Below are positions 1-6,249 of a DNA stretch of 7,182 nt, one piece after another. The DNA lies in NCBI GenBank assembly GCA_021767885.1, contig JAASSM010000081.1:1-7182 (forward strand), read 5' to 3'. The position numbers and the translations under genes are program-made. The DNA comes from a bacterium. GTDB taxonomy: Bacteria > Krumholzibacteriota > Krumholzibacteria > LZORAL124-64-63. The first letter of the stretch is position 1. Every line of letters starts with the position of its first letter. The notes beneath the pieces were generated by a model, which had not been told where the DNA came from, searched no databases, and was given only the letters and a program-made list of their open reading frames with translations.

Positions 1-2523
1 CTCGCGCGGCTCGAGCCGGATCTCCAGGCGACCCTTGGCCTCCGGCAGCGCCTGCACCGCATTGGTCGCCAGGTTCATGACGATCTGATGCCACTCCGTG
101 CGGTCGATCTTCACGGGCGGGCAGTCCGGCGCCAGCACCGCCTCGACGACCACCGTGGCCGGCAGCGTGGGCTGCAGCAGGGCGAGCACGTCGCGGGTCA
201 TGGCCACCGGATCCTGCAGCGCCCGGCGGCGCTCGTGGCGCCGGCTGAAGGCGAGGATCTGGCGGACCAGGTCGCTGGCCCGCTGGCAGGCCGCGAGCGA
301 GGCCCGCAGGTGGCCGGCCACCTCGTCCTCCGCCGGCACCTTGCCGAGGGCGAGCTCGGTGTTGCCCATGAGCGCGTAGAGCACGTTGTTGAAGTCGTGG
401 GCGATGCCCCCGGCCAGCTTGCCCAGCGCCTCCATCTTCTGCGACTGCCGCATCTGCTCCTCGCGCTCGAGTTCGCTGGTGATGTCGCGCTTGACGGAGA
501 CGTAGTTCCGGATGTCGCCGGCGGCGTCGCGGACCGGCGAGATGGTGGCCAGCTCGACGAAGCGGCGGCCATCCTTGCGCCGGTTGATCATGCGCCCGCT
601 CCAGGATTCTCCGGCGGCGAGCGTCCGCCACATGGCCCGGTAGAACTCCGCGTCGTGCTCGCCGCTCTGCAGCAGGCGCGGATTGCGCCCGCGCACCTCC
701 GCCGCGGTGTAGCCCGTGGTCCGTTCGAAGGCCCCGTTGACGTACTCGATGCGGGCATGGACGTCGGTGATGAGCACCGATTCGTCGGACTGCTCGATGG
801 CCGTCAGCAGCCGCTGACGCTCCAGGTCCTGGTCGCGGCGCGCCTCCTCCTCCTGCTTCTGCGGGGTGATGTCCTTGATGATGCCGAAGAAGAGGTCCCG
901 CTCCTCGGTGGCCACCGCCACGGTCAGCTCGCCCCAGACCACCGCCCCGTCGGCGCGGCGGTACCGCTTCTGCATGGAGTAGGACCGCGTCTGCCCACGG
1001 ACCACCCGCTCGAAGGCGGCGAGGTCGGAGGCGAGGTCGTCGGGGTGGGAGAGGTCGGCGAAGTGGACGCCGGCCAGCCCCCCGGGGCCATAGCCCAGGA
1101 GTTCCTCCGCCGCCGGGTTGGCCCGCGTGATCACGCCGTCGGCCCCGCCCATGACGATGGCCACCGGCACCTGCGAGAAGAACAGCTCGAGCTGGGACTC
1201 GCTGGCCACCAGGCGGCGCTGCGTGAGGATGGTGTCGGTGATGTCCACGGCCAGGGCGTAGTAGCCCACCACCTGGCCATCCTCGAGATCGGGAACGTAG
1301 CGGATGTCGAGCCAGTGGTGGGTGCCGTCATCGAAGGGGAAGTCCACGGTGAAGGCCTGCGGCTCGCCGGCCAGGACCCGCTGGACGCGGGGGAGCACCA
1401 GCGCATACCGATCCTCGCCGATGAGGTCGGACACGTGGCGCCCGATCATCTCCGCGGCCGGCCTCTGGAAGATCTCTTCATGATGGGCGTTGACCTGCTG
1501 GTAGCGCCCGTCCCTGCCGGTGTAGTTCACCAGCGCCGGCAGGCTGTCGATGAGCAGCCGGAGTCGCCGCTGGTGCAGCTCGAGCTCCCGTTCGCGGGTC
1601 ACGTGCTCGGTGATGTCGCGGCTGTGGACGGCGACGGCGACCACGGCGCCCGATGCGTCGCGGACCGGCAGCAGCCGGTGGTCGAGGGTCCGGTCCTGGC
1701 GCTCGTCGCGAAAGGAGACCGGCAGGCCGATATCGACCACGCGCTGCACGTGCATCCGGCGGACGGCCGCCGATTCCGGGTCGAGGATCGCGAACGCCTG
1801 GCGTCCGAGCATCTCGGCGCCGGACGCGAAGCCGAAGCGGTCGGCCACGGCCTGGTTGGCCGCCAGGATGGTCCCGTCGATCCCCAGCAGGAGAGCCTTG
1901 TCCGGCTGGGCGTCGATCAGGGCGAGCAGGCTGTCCTGGGCGCGCTTGCGCGCGCTGATGTCCCGGGCCACCGAGATCACCATGTCCCGTCCCTGCTCAC
2001 GGTAGCGGCGGGAGCGGATCTCCACCGGGATCCGCGTGCCGTCGCGGGCGATGAGGGTCATCTCGAAGAGGTGGTCGCCGATCGCGCCCAGGACCCGGGT
2101 GTCGGGCGCGACCCTCTCGGTCTCGTCCGCAGCGACGATGTCCAGGGGCCCGAGCCGCGTCAGCTCCTCGCGGGTGTAGCCGAGGCGGCGGCAGGCCTCC
2201 GCGTTCACCTCGCAGAACCGGAGCTCCTCCGCGGCGTCCTGGTAGGGATGGATGAAGACGAAATCGGCGGCGGTGTCGAGGAGCCGCTCGAAGCGCTCGT
2301 CGGCATCCTCGCGGTGGCCAGATTCCGCCCCGGCCGGCGCCTCCCTGGCCAGATCCAGGGCGCGCTGCAGGCGGGTCCGCTCCGCGCGGAGCTCGGCGTT
2401 CTGCTGCTCGAGCTGCTCGAGGCGGCGCCGCAGCGCGATCAGATCGTGGGCCTCGCAGGGCGTGGAGCGCGGATCGGCCACGTTGCTCGCTCCGAACGGA
2501 GGGGGGCCATGGGTTCGTGACAT
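1..2523 (-). CDS. Multi-PAS sensor histidine kinase, C-terminus cut by window edge
   Basis: Cytoplasmic two-component sensor kinase; 841 codons are visible and no stop is reached. Reading the minus strand shows a charged coiled coil at about residues 30-62, then five PAS domains at roughly 75-192, 199-310, 322-430, 443-550 and 568-680. Most of them close with the usual DIT/DIS signature (for example RDISARK, RDITEH, VDITDT, KDITPQK, KRDITSE). The HisKA domain follows, with H-box GGIAHDFNNVL and predicted phospho-acceptor His709, then the N-box WHQIVMNLATNAVQAL (Asn817, Asn821). The G boxes lie beyond the window. The H-box is of the NtrB/HPK4 type, often followed by an ATPase and sometimes a receiver domain. 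No transmembrane segment or signal peptide is seen, so sensing is probably intracellular. The ATG at 2523 has only a distant AGGGGG upstream; a GTG at 2481 with GGAG eight bases before it is a real alternative start. The ligand and the partner regulator are unknown. Confidence 0.95.
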   Translation of the reverse strand, partial: MSRTHGPPPFGASNVADPRSTPCEAHDLIALRRRLEQLEQQNAELRAERTRLQRALDLAREAPAGAESGHREDADERFERLLDTAADFVFIHPYQDAAEELRFCEVNAEACRRLGYTREELTRLGPLDIVAADETERVAPDTRVLGAIGDHLFEMTLIARDGTRIPVEIRSRRYREQGRDMVISVARDISARKRAQDSLLALIDAQPDKALLLGIDGTILAANQAVADRFGFASGAEMLGRQAFAILDPESAAVRRMHVQRVVDIGLPVSFRDERQDRTLDHRLLPVRDASGAVVAVAVHSRDITEHVTRERELELHQRRLRLLIDSLPALVNYTGRDGRYQQVNAHHEEIFQRPAAEMIGRHVSDLIGEDRYALVLPRVQRVLAGEPQAFTVDFPFDDGTHHWLDIRYVPDLEDGQVVGYYALAVDITDTILTQRRLVASESQLELFFSQVPVAIVMGGADGVITRANPAAEELLGYGPGGLAGVHFADLSHPDDLASDLAAFERVVRGQTRSYSMQKRYRRADGAVVWGELTVAVATEERDLFFGIIKDITPQKQEEEARRDQDLERQRLLTAIEQSDESVLITDVHARIEYVNGAFERTTGYTAAEVRGRNPRLLQSGEHDAEFYRAMWRTLAAGESWSGRMINRRKDGRRFVELATISPVRDAAGDIRNYVSVKRDITSELEREEQMRQSQKMEALGKLAGGIAHDFNNVLYALMGNTELALGKVPAEDEVAGHLRASLAACQRASDLVRQILAFSRRHERRRALQDPVAMTRDVLALLQPTLPATVVVEAVLAPDCPPVKIDRTEWHQIVMNLATNAVQALPEAKGRLEIRLEPRE

Positions 2524-2592
2524 CTGTAACACGATGCCCCCTGGCCGAGCAAGCACCATACCGCGCAGCAATCGCCGGTGGCCGGAAACCGC

Positions 2593-2625
2593 ACGGGGCG
2601 GACTCCCCTCTCGAGTCCGCCCCGT
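2593..2625 (-). terminator. Hairpin, probable terminator after the nitroreductase gene
   Basis: A perfect 12-bp GC-rich inverted repeat (ACGGGGCGGACT / AGTCCGCCCCGT) with a 9-nt loop lies 27 bases past the nitroreductase stop codon, between two genes on the same strand. In the minus-strand direction it is followed only by a short TTT, so it is a weak intrinsic terminator or a transcript-stabilising hairpin. The rest of the 128-bp gap (2524-2651) holds the kinase leader. I see no convincing promoter there. Confidence 0.6.
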
Positions 2626-2651
2626 CGGGCTGCCGCAGCGGTCTGCAGGTC

Positions 2652-3257
2652 TTACTCGAGGCTGGCCGGTTCGCCCCACCGTCCGGCGAAGACGAACTGG
2701 CTCTGCGGCAGGCGCGGCCGTGGCGCGGTGTCACGCTCGCGCACGGTCTCGGGCAACGTCGCGGGATCGGCAGGGTAGCCGATGGCCAGGGCGGTGACCG
2801 GCTCGAAACCCCCGGGGATTCCGTACAGCTCCCGGGCCCGGTCCGGGAGGATCCCGCCCATCTGGTGGACCACCAGGCCGCGGGCGGTGGCCTCCACGGT
2901 GAGGTTGGCCGAGGCCAGGCCGATGTCGTGCCGGGCCACGGCATTGGGCTGGCCGTTGCGCTGGAAGGTGGTGCTGGCCACCGTCAGGACCAGGGCCGAA
3001 GCGTTCCGCGCCCACTGCTGGTTGGGCTCCACCAGGCAGGAGAGCAGATCGGCGAAGGCGGCCTCGTCCCCGCGCGTGGCCACCAGGTAGCGCCACGGCT
3101 GCTCGTTGTAGGACGACGCCGCCCACCGCGCCGCCTCGAAGAGGCTGCGCAGCGCGCCGTCCGGCAGCGGCCGCGGGTCCAGCCCGTAGGGGCTCCAGCG
3201 GGCAGCGAGCAGCTCGTGGATGGGGTGGTCCGGGGTGGCGCGCTTGACGTCGCTCAT
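2652..3257 (-). CDS. FMN-dependent nitroreductase family protein
   Basis: 201-residue cytoplasmic flavoprotein of the nitroreductase superfamily, the usual length for a single-domain member. Such enzymes use NAD(P)H to reduce nitro-aromatics, quinones or related electrophiles. Seen in the sequence: the N-terminal FMN-phosphate motif ARWSPYGLD (residues 19-27), the flavin-contacting EAARWAASSYNEQPWRY (41-57), the helix DIGLASANLTVEATARGL (111-128) with HQMGG (131-135), and the late strand VTALAIGYP (154-162). The subfamily, with HPIHELL ahead of RWSP and SSYNEQPWR, resembles the MhqN/YdfN type rather than classical NfsB, but this is by eye. It is the last gene of a marR-doxX-nitroreductase operon. 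Its ATG lies 5 bp after the doxX stop, and its Shine-Dalgarno AGGAGG (3268-3273) is inside the end of doxX, so the two are very probably co-translated. The true substrate is not readable from sequence. Confidence 0.93.
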   Translation of the reverse strand: MSDVKRATPDHPIHELLAARWSPYGLDPRPLPDGALRSLFEAARWAASSYNEQPWRYLVATRGDEAAFADLLSCLVEPNQQWARNASALVLTVASTTFQRNGQPNAVARHDIGLASANLTVEATARGLVVHQMGGILPDRARELYGIPGGFEPVTALAIGYPADPATLPETVRERDTAPRPRLPQSQFVFAGRWGEPASLE

Positions 3258-3262
3258 GGCGG

Positions 3263-3706
3263 TCACCCCTCCTGGGGCTGGGCGTCTTGCGCCCGCTCGT
3301 CCGCCCTGCGGCCTGGCAGCAACGCGGCCACGGTGAGACGGCCCGCGCCCACCAGCGCCAGGCCCGCGGTCACCACGCCCAGGGTCAGGGCGAACTCCAT
3401 GCCCCCGTCCTGCACGCTGAACTTGCCCGGGTGCGCCACGAACGACGCCACCATCATGGTGAACACCGTGGGCCACAGCGCGTAGCGGAAGCCCACGCCG
3501 GCGATGAGCAGCAGCCCGCCGCCCACCTCGGCCACCGCGGCCAGGAGGGCCGACACCTGCGGCATGGGCACGCCCAGGCTGGCCAGGTAGCCGGCGAAGC
3601 CGTCGAGGCCGCCGAGGAGCTTGGGGGCCCCATGGTAGATGAAGACCACGCCGAGCATCAGGCGGATCAGCAGCAGGCCCAGGTCCTGCGAGGATATGCG
3701 GGTCAT
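3263..3706 (-). CDS. DoxX family membrane protein
   Basis: 147-residue inner-membrane protein with four hydrophobic segments (about residues 9-27, 50-72, 75-92 and 104-128), the standard DoxX layout. The family signature VFIYHGAPKLLGGLDGFAGYL (21-41) follows helix 1, and AEVGGGLLLIAGVG (59-72) is the second hallmark. The C-terminal 18 residues are charged and probably cytoplasmic. DoxX-type proteins are tied to quinone/thiosulfate redox chemistry, and their relatives MhqP and CatD accompany quinone- or catechol-responsive MarR regulators; the biochemical activity of most members is unknown. The start ATG at 3706 has a good Shine-Dalgarno AAAGGA (3713-3718) six bases upstream. It is the middle gene of the operon, 62 bp after the regulator and 5 bp before the nitroreductase, which suggests a shared role in redox or electrophile defence. 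Confidence 0.92.
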   Translation of the reverse strand: MTRISSQDLGLLLIRLMLGVVFIYHGAPKLLGGLDGFAGYLASLGVPMPQVSALLAAVAEVGGGLLLIAGVGFRYALWPTVFTMMVASFVAHPGKFSVQDGGMEFALTLGVVTAGLALVGAGRLTVAALLPGRRADERAQDAQPQEG

Positions 3707-3725
3707 GATCGGTCCTTTCGCGTGG

Positions 3726-3748
3726 CTCCACTGTTCCTGACAGTGGAG
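3726..3748 (-). promoter_or_regulatory. Inverted repeat between marR and doxX
   Basis: Perfect 8-bp arms CTCCACTG / CAGTGGAG with a 7-base spacer lie in the 62-bp gap between the regulator stop and the DoxX start, just upstream of the DoxX Shine-Dalgarno. It could be a second operator, an RNA hairpin setting the regulator:DoxX ratio, or a processing site. The arms differ from the operator-like repeat at 4279-4296. No clear -10/-35 pair accompanies it, so a separate promoter is not supported. Confidence 0.45.
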
Positions 3749-3768
3749 ATCTCGTCAGACGGACGACC

Positions 3769-4200
3769 TCACCGCAGCAGGTCGCCGAGCAGACGATCGA
3801 GCTGGGCGAGCTTGCGGTCGGTGAAGTGTGCGAACTCCCGGGCGATCAGCTCGCCCAGGGGCTGGTCGATGCCCGCGAGCAGCGTCAGGCCCGCGTCGGT
3901 GATGCGCGTGTGCACCACCCGGCGGTCCTCCGCGCAGCGCCAGCGCTCGATGAGCCCGCGCTGCTCGAGGCGATCGAGCAGCCGGGTGACGTCCGGCACC
4001 CGCTTGAGCATGCGCGCGCCCACCTCGTGGCAGGGCAGGTCCTCGCCCTGCGCCCCCCGCAGGATGCGCAGCACGTTGTACTGCGGCAGCGACAGGCCGG
4101 AGGCCTTGAACAGCGCCGCCCGCTCGCCCTCGATGTGCTCGCACACCTTCAGCAGCTTGACGGTGATCAGCTCGGCCTGGCGCAGGTCGAGGTCGGGCAT
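3769..4200 (-). CDS. MarR family transcriptional regulator
   Basis: 143-residue winged-helix dimeric regulator of normal MarR length. Visible: N-terminal dimerisation helix (residues 6-32), LSLPQYNVLRILRG (36-49), recognition region CHEVGARMLKRVPDVTRLLDRLEQRGLIER (57-86), the wing with the family motif EDRRVVHTRITDAG (91-104), and a C-terminal helical segment to 143. Three cysteines (20, 57, 89) are present; Cys20 in helix 1 sits near where redox-sensing MarR proteins carry their reactive cysteine, but that role is inference. I chose ATG 4200 because GGAGAGG (4206-4212) lies at good spacing. The upstream in-frame ATG at 4293 would put the start inside the operator-like repeat. It heads the operon with DoxX and the nitroreductase and diverges from the secreted deiminase gene, so it probably represses its own operon and may control the divergent gene. 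The inducer may be a quinone, phenolic or nitro-aromatic compound. Confidence 0.93.
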   Translation of the reverse strand: MPDLDLRQAELITVKLLKVCEHIEGERAALFKASGLSLPQYNVLRILRGAQGEDLPCHEVGARMLKRVPDVTRLLDRLEQRGLIERWRCAEDRRVVHTRITDAGLTLLAGIDQPLGELIAREFAHFTDRKLAQLDRLLGDLLR

Positions 4201-4261
4201 CGGGGCCTCTCCGGTCGGATGTCCGGTTGCGGGCGTCGATCGCCCGGTGATCTGGGACGAC

Positions 4262-4290
4262 AGTCTATGTTGAACAGTTAATTGTCGCAA
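4262..4290 (-). promoter_or_regulatory. Candidate sigma70-type promoter for the marR operon
   Basis: On the minus strand TTGCGA (4285-4290) and TAGACT (4262-4267) are separated by 17 bases, each matching 4 of 6 consensus positions. This would place transcription start near 4255, about 55 bases before the MarR start codon. It lies in the only AT-rich patch of the region, and the 18-bp inverted repeat covers its -35 box. On the plus strand TTGAAC (4270-4275) could be a -35 for the divergent gene, but its -10 is poor. Confidence 0.5.
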
Positions 4291-4296
4291 CAATTA
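4279..4296. promoter_or_regulatory. Probable MarR operator
   Basis: TAATTGTCGCAACAATTA is an inverted repeat with perfect 7-bp AT-rich arms and a 4-base centre, the size and base composition typical of MarR-family operators. It lies 79 bp upstream of the marR start codon, overlaps the likely marR -35 box, and lies about 100 bp before the divergent deiminase start. Autorepression is the standard MarR arrangement. Binding is inferred, not shown. Confidence 0.65.
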
Positions 4297-4337
4297 TTTA
4301 TCGGCATACCCGTTCGTCCGCCACCGGCCGGCCCGTT

Positions 4338-4349
4338 CATGATATCATG
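4338..4349. repeat. 12-bp perfect palindrome in the deiminase leader
   Basis: CATGATATCATG is fully self-complementary and lies in the probable 5' leader of the deiminase gene, between the operator-like repeat and the start codon. It is flanked by ACCGGCC (4323-4329) and GGCCGGT (4352-4358), which could pair as an outer stem. It could be a binding site or part of an RNA hairpin; no function is assigned. Confidence 0.35.
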
Positions 4350-4382
4350 GTGGCCGGTCGCTGCGGACAGATGCCGCAACTC

Positions 4383-4388
4383 GAGGAG
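4383..4388 (+). promoter_or_regulatory. Ribosome binding site deciding the GTG start of the deiminase gene
   Basis: GAGGAG lies six bases before GTG 4395. The in-frame ATGs at 4347 and 4371 lack a usable Shine-Dalgarno and would put acidic residues ahead of the signal peptide, so the GTG is preferred. Confidence 0.75.
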
Positions 4389-4394
4389 CCCACC

Positions 4395-6236
4395 GTGCCG
4401 CCGATCCCCACCGCCTTCACCTCGCCCGCCTCGCGGCCGCGGTCGCGCGCCACGCTGCTCGGCGTGGTTCTCGCCGTGCTGGCCACGCCCCTGATGTTGC
4501 CCCTGACGGCCAGCGGCGCCCACCCCGCCACCGGACCCGCCGTCGCGGTCCCCACGCCCGGCCCCCGCCTGGTGGCCGAGTGGGAGCCGGCCCTCGGCAG
4601 CCTCGTCCGCTGGCCCCTGGGCATCCCCCTGGACCTGGTACGCCACCTCGCCGCCGACGACACCCTCTACACCCTGGTGGAGACCGCCGGCCAGGAGCAG
4701 CAGGCGCGCAGCACCTTCGCCAGCGCCGGCGTGGACCTCTCCCGGGTGCAGTTCATCCGCGGCGACGTGTGGAGCATGTGGACCCGCGACTGGGGTCCCC
4801 AGGCCATGTTCCGCGGCGACGGGGTCATGGCCTACGCCGACCCATGGTTCGACGGCTATCCCTGGGTGCCCGGATGCGACCCGCTGACGGGCGGCGGGGG
4901 CGTCCCGCCCACGCCCGCCCCGGTGGCCACGCCCTCCGTGCGGGCCGGCCGCGGCTACGACGAGGACGACGCCCTGCCCGCCGTGGTCGCCGCCCACCTG
5001 GGCGTCCCCCGCGTGGGCCTGGGCGCCTACCTCACCGGCGGCAACGTCATGACCGACGGCCTGGGCCTCGCCTGGTCCACGCGCCAGATGCTGGCCGAGA
5101 ACGCTCCCTACCTGGACGAGGCCGCCTTCCGGCAGCGCGCCGCCGACGTGCTCGGCCTCGCCGATTTCCGGTTCACCATCGACCCCGAGGTCCACGGCAT
5201 CCAGCACATCGATTGCTATGCCAAGCTCCTGGACGAGGAGACGGTCCTGGTCAAGGCGGTACCGTCCTGGCATCCGGAGCACGCATGCTGCGAGGAGGTG
5301 GCGGCGACGTTCGCCGCGTCGCTGACCACCTACAGTCGACCGTACACGGTGCACCGCATCGTCTGCCCGGCCTACGCGGGCGACGCCACCGCCGCCTACA
5401 CCAACAGCCTGATCCTCAACCGCAAGGTCCTGGTGCCGCTGTTCGGGATCCCCGCCGATGCCGACGCCCTCGCCACCTACCGCGACGCCATGCCGGGCCA
5501 CGACGTGATCGGCGTCCCCTACGACGGCTGGTACCACTACGACGCGCTGCACTGCCGGGTGATGGGCCTCTTCGATCCGGGCATGCTCCGCCTGCTCCAC
5601 GCCCGCGTCGACCCCGTCCAGCCGGCGGGCCAGCCCGTGCGCATCGCCGCCTGGATCGACGACCGCTCCGGCAGCGGCCTGCCCGCCGGCGGCCAGGTGC
5701 TGCGCTGGCGGCTGGCCGGCGACCACACGTGGCAGCAGACGCCCCTGGCCGCCACCGCGGCCGCGGACTCCTTCGCGGCCTGGATCGACGCCCAGGCGCC
5801 GGGCGCCGAGGTGGAGTACCGCCTGTCCGCGACGGACGCCAGCGGCCGCATGGCCACCCTGCCCCGCGGCGCCGCGCCCGCGGCCTACCGGTATACCGTG
5901 GACGGGGCCACCGGCGTGGCGCCGGACCCGGACGCGGGCGTGGACCGGACCACGCGCCCGACCCTGTCCGCCCACCCCAACCCCTTCAACCCGCGCGTGG
6001 AGATCCGCCTGGCGGACCCGTCCGGAACGCTCGCCGGCACGGCCGTCACGGTCGCCATCCACGACCTCCGCGGCCGCCGCGTCCGCACCCTCCACGACGG
6101 GCCGCTGCCGGACGACGCCCGCCTCGCCTGGGACGGGACCGGCCAGGGCGGCCGCGCGCTGCCGTCGGGCGTCTACCTGGTCACCGCCCGCGGCGCCGGC
6201 CCGGCGGCGACCGTCCGCGTCGTGCTCCAGCGCTGA
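4395..6236 (+). CDS. Secreted agmatine deiminase / peptidylarginine deiminase family protein with FlgD/T9SS-like C-terminal tail
   Basis: 613-residue exported guanidino-group-modifying enzyme of the PAD_porph family (hydrolysis of arginine-type guanidino groups to ureido groups plus ammonia). Order: signal peptide (basic RPRSR at 14-18, hydrophobic 19-38, likely cleavage after Ala42); catalytic domain about 57-400; Ig/Fn3-like domain about 405-505; C-terminal tail about 515-613 with PNPFNP (528-533), a VAIHDLRGRRVRTL strand, WDGTGQGGRALPSGVYLV and a basic end. Catalytic residues match the Porphyromonas enzyme type: Asp132 in MWTRDWGP, LTGGN (213-217), His271 and Asp273 in QHIDCY, Asn337 in YTNSLILN, and nucleophile Cys387 in ALHCR. 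This layout parallels P. gingivalis PPAD. A Pro/Gly-rich loop enlarges the Asp-to-His spacing. The substrate is uncertain: protein arginine, free arginine or agmatine. It diverges from the MarR operon and converges on cfa with a 13-bp gap. Confidence 0.92.
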   Translation: MPPIPTAFTSPASRPRSRATLLGVVLAVLATPLMLPLTASGAHPATGPAVAVPTPGPRLVAEWEPALGSLVRWPLGIPLDLVRHLAADDTLYTLVETAGQEQQARSTFASAGVDLSRVQFIRGDVWSMWTRDWGPQAMFRGDGVMAYADPWFDGYPWVPGCDPLTGGGGVPPTPAPVATPSVRAGRGYDEDDALPAVVAAHLGVPRVGLGAYLTGGNVMTDGLGLAWSTRQMLAENAPYLDEAAFRQRAADVLGLADFRFTIDPEVHGIQHIDCYAKLLDEETVLVKAVPSWHPEHACCEEVAATFAASLTTYSRPYTVHRIVCPAYAGDATAAYTNSLILNRKVLVPLFGIPADADALATYRDAMPGHDVIGVPYDGWYHYDALHCRVMGLFDPGMLRLLHARVDPVQPAGQPVRIAAWIDDRSGSGLPAGGQVLRWRLAGDHTWQQTPLAATAAADSFAAWIDAQAPGAEVEYRLSATDASGRMATLPRGAAPAAYRYTVDGATGVAPDPDAGVDRTTRPTLSAHPNPFNPRVEIRLADPSGTLAGTAVTVAIHDLRGRRVRTLHDGPLPDDARLAWDGTGQGGRALPSGVYLVTARGAGPAATVRVVLQR

Positions 6237-6249
6237 CCGGCCGCCCGGC

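Noticed and set aside
88..2520. 810-codon open frame on the plus strand antisense to the kinase
   Set aside because: It has no recognisable domain, is dominated by repeated Gly/Ala/Val/Arg/His-rich text, and mirrors a kinase with five PAS domains and an H-box on the other strand. Long antisense frames are expected at this GC content.
3258..3731. 359-codon frame joining the nitroreductase to an N-terminal extension
   Set aside because: The extension is the doxX region read in a different frame. The nitroreductase has its own ATG at 3257 with AGGAGG, and DoxX motifs lie in the proper frame.
4201..4293. N-terminally extended MarR protein starting at the ATG at 4293
   Set aside because: The extra 31 residues have no MarR homology character, there is no Shine-Dalgarno, and the start would lie inside the operator-like repeat and upstream of the likely transcript start.
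6237..6249. Terminator between the convergent deiminase and cfa genes
   Set aside because: The gap is only 13 bp and shows no stem-loop with a T-run. Termination there may be Rho-dependent or occur inside the opposite gene, but nothing specific is visible.
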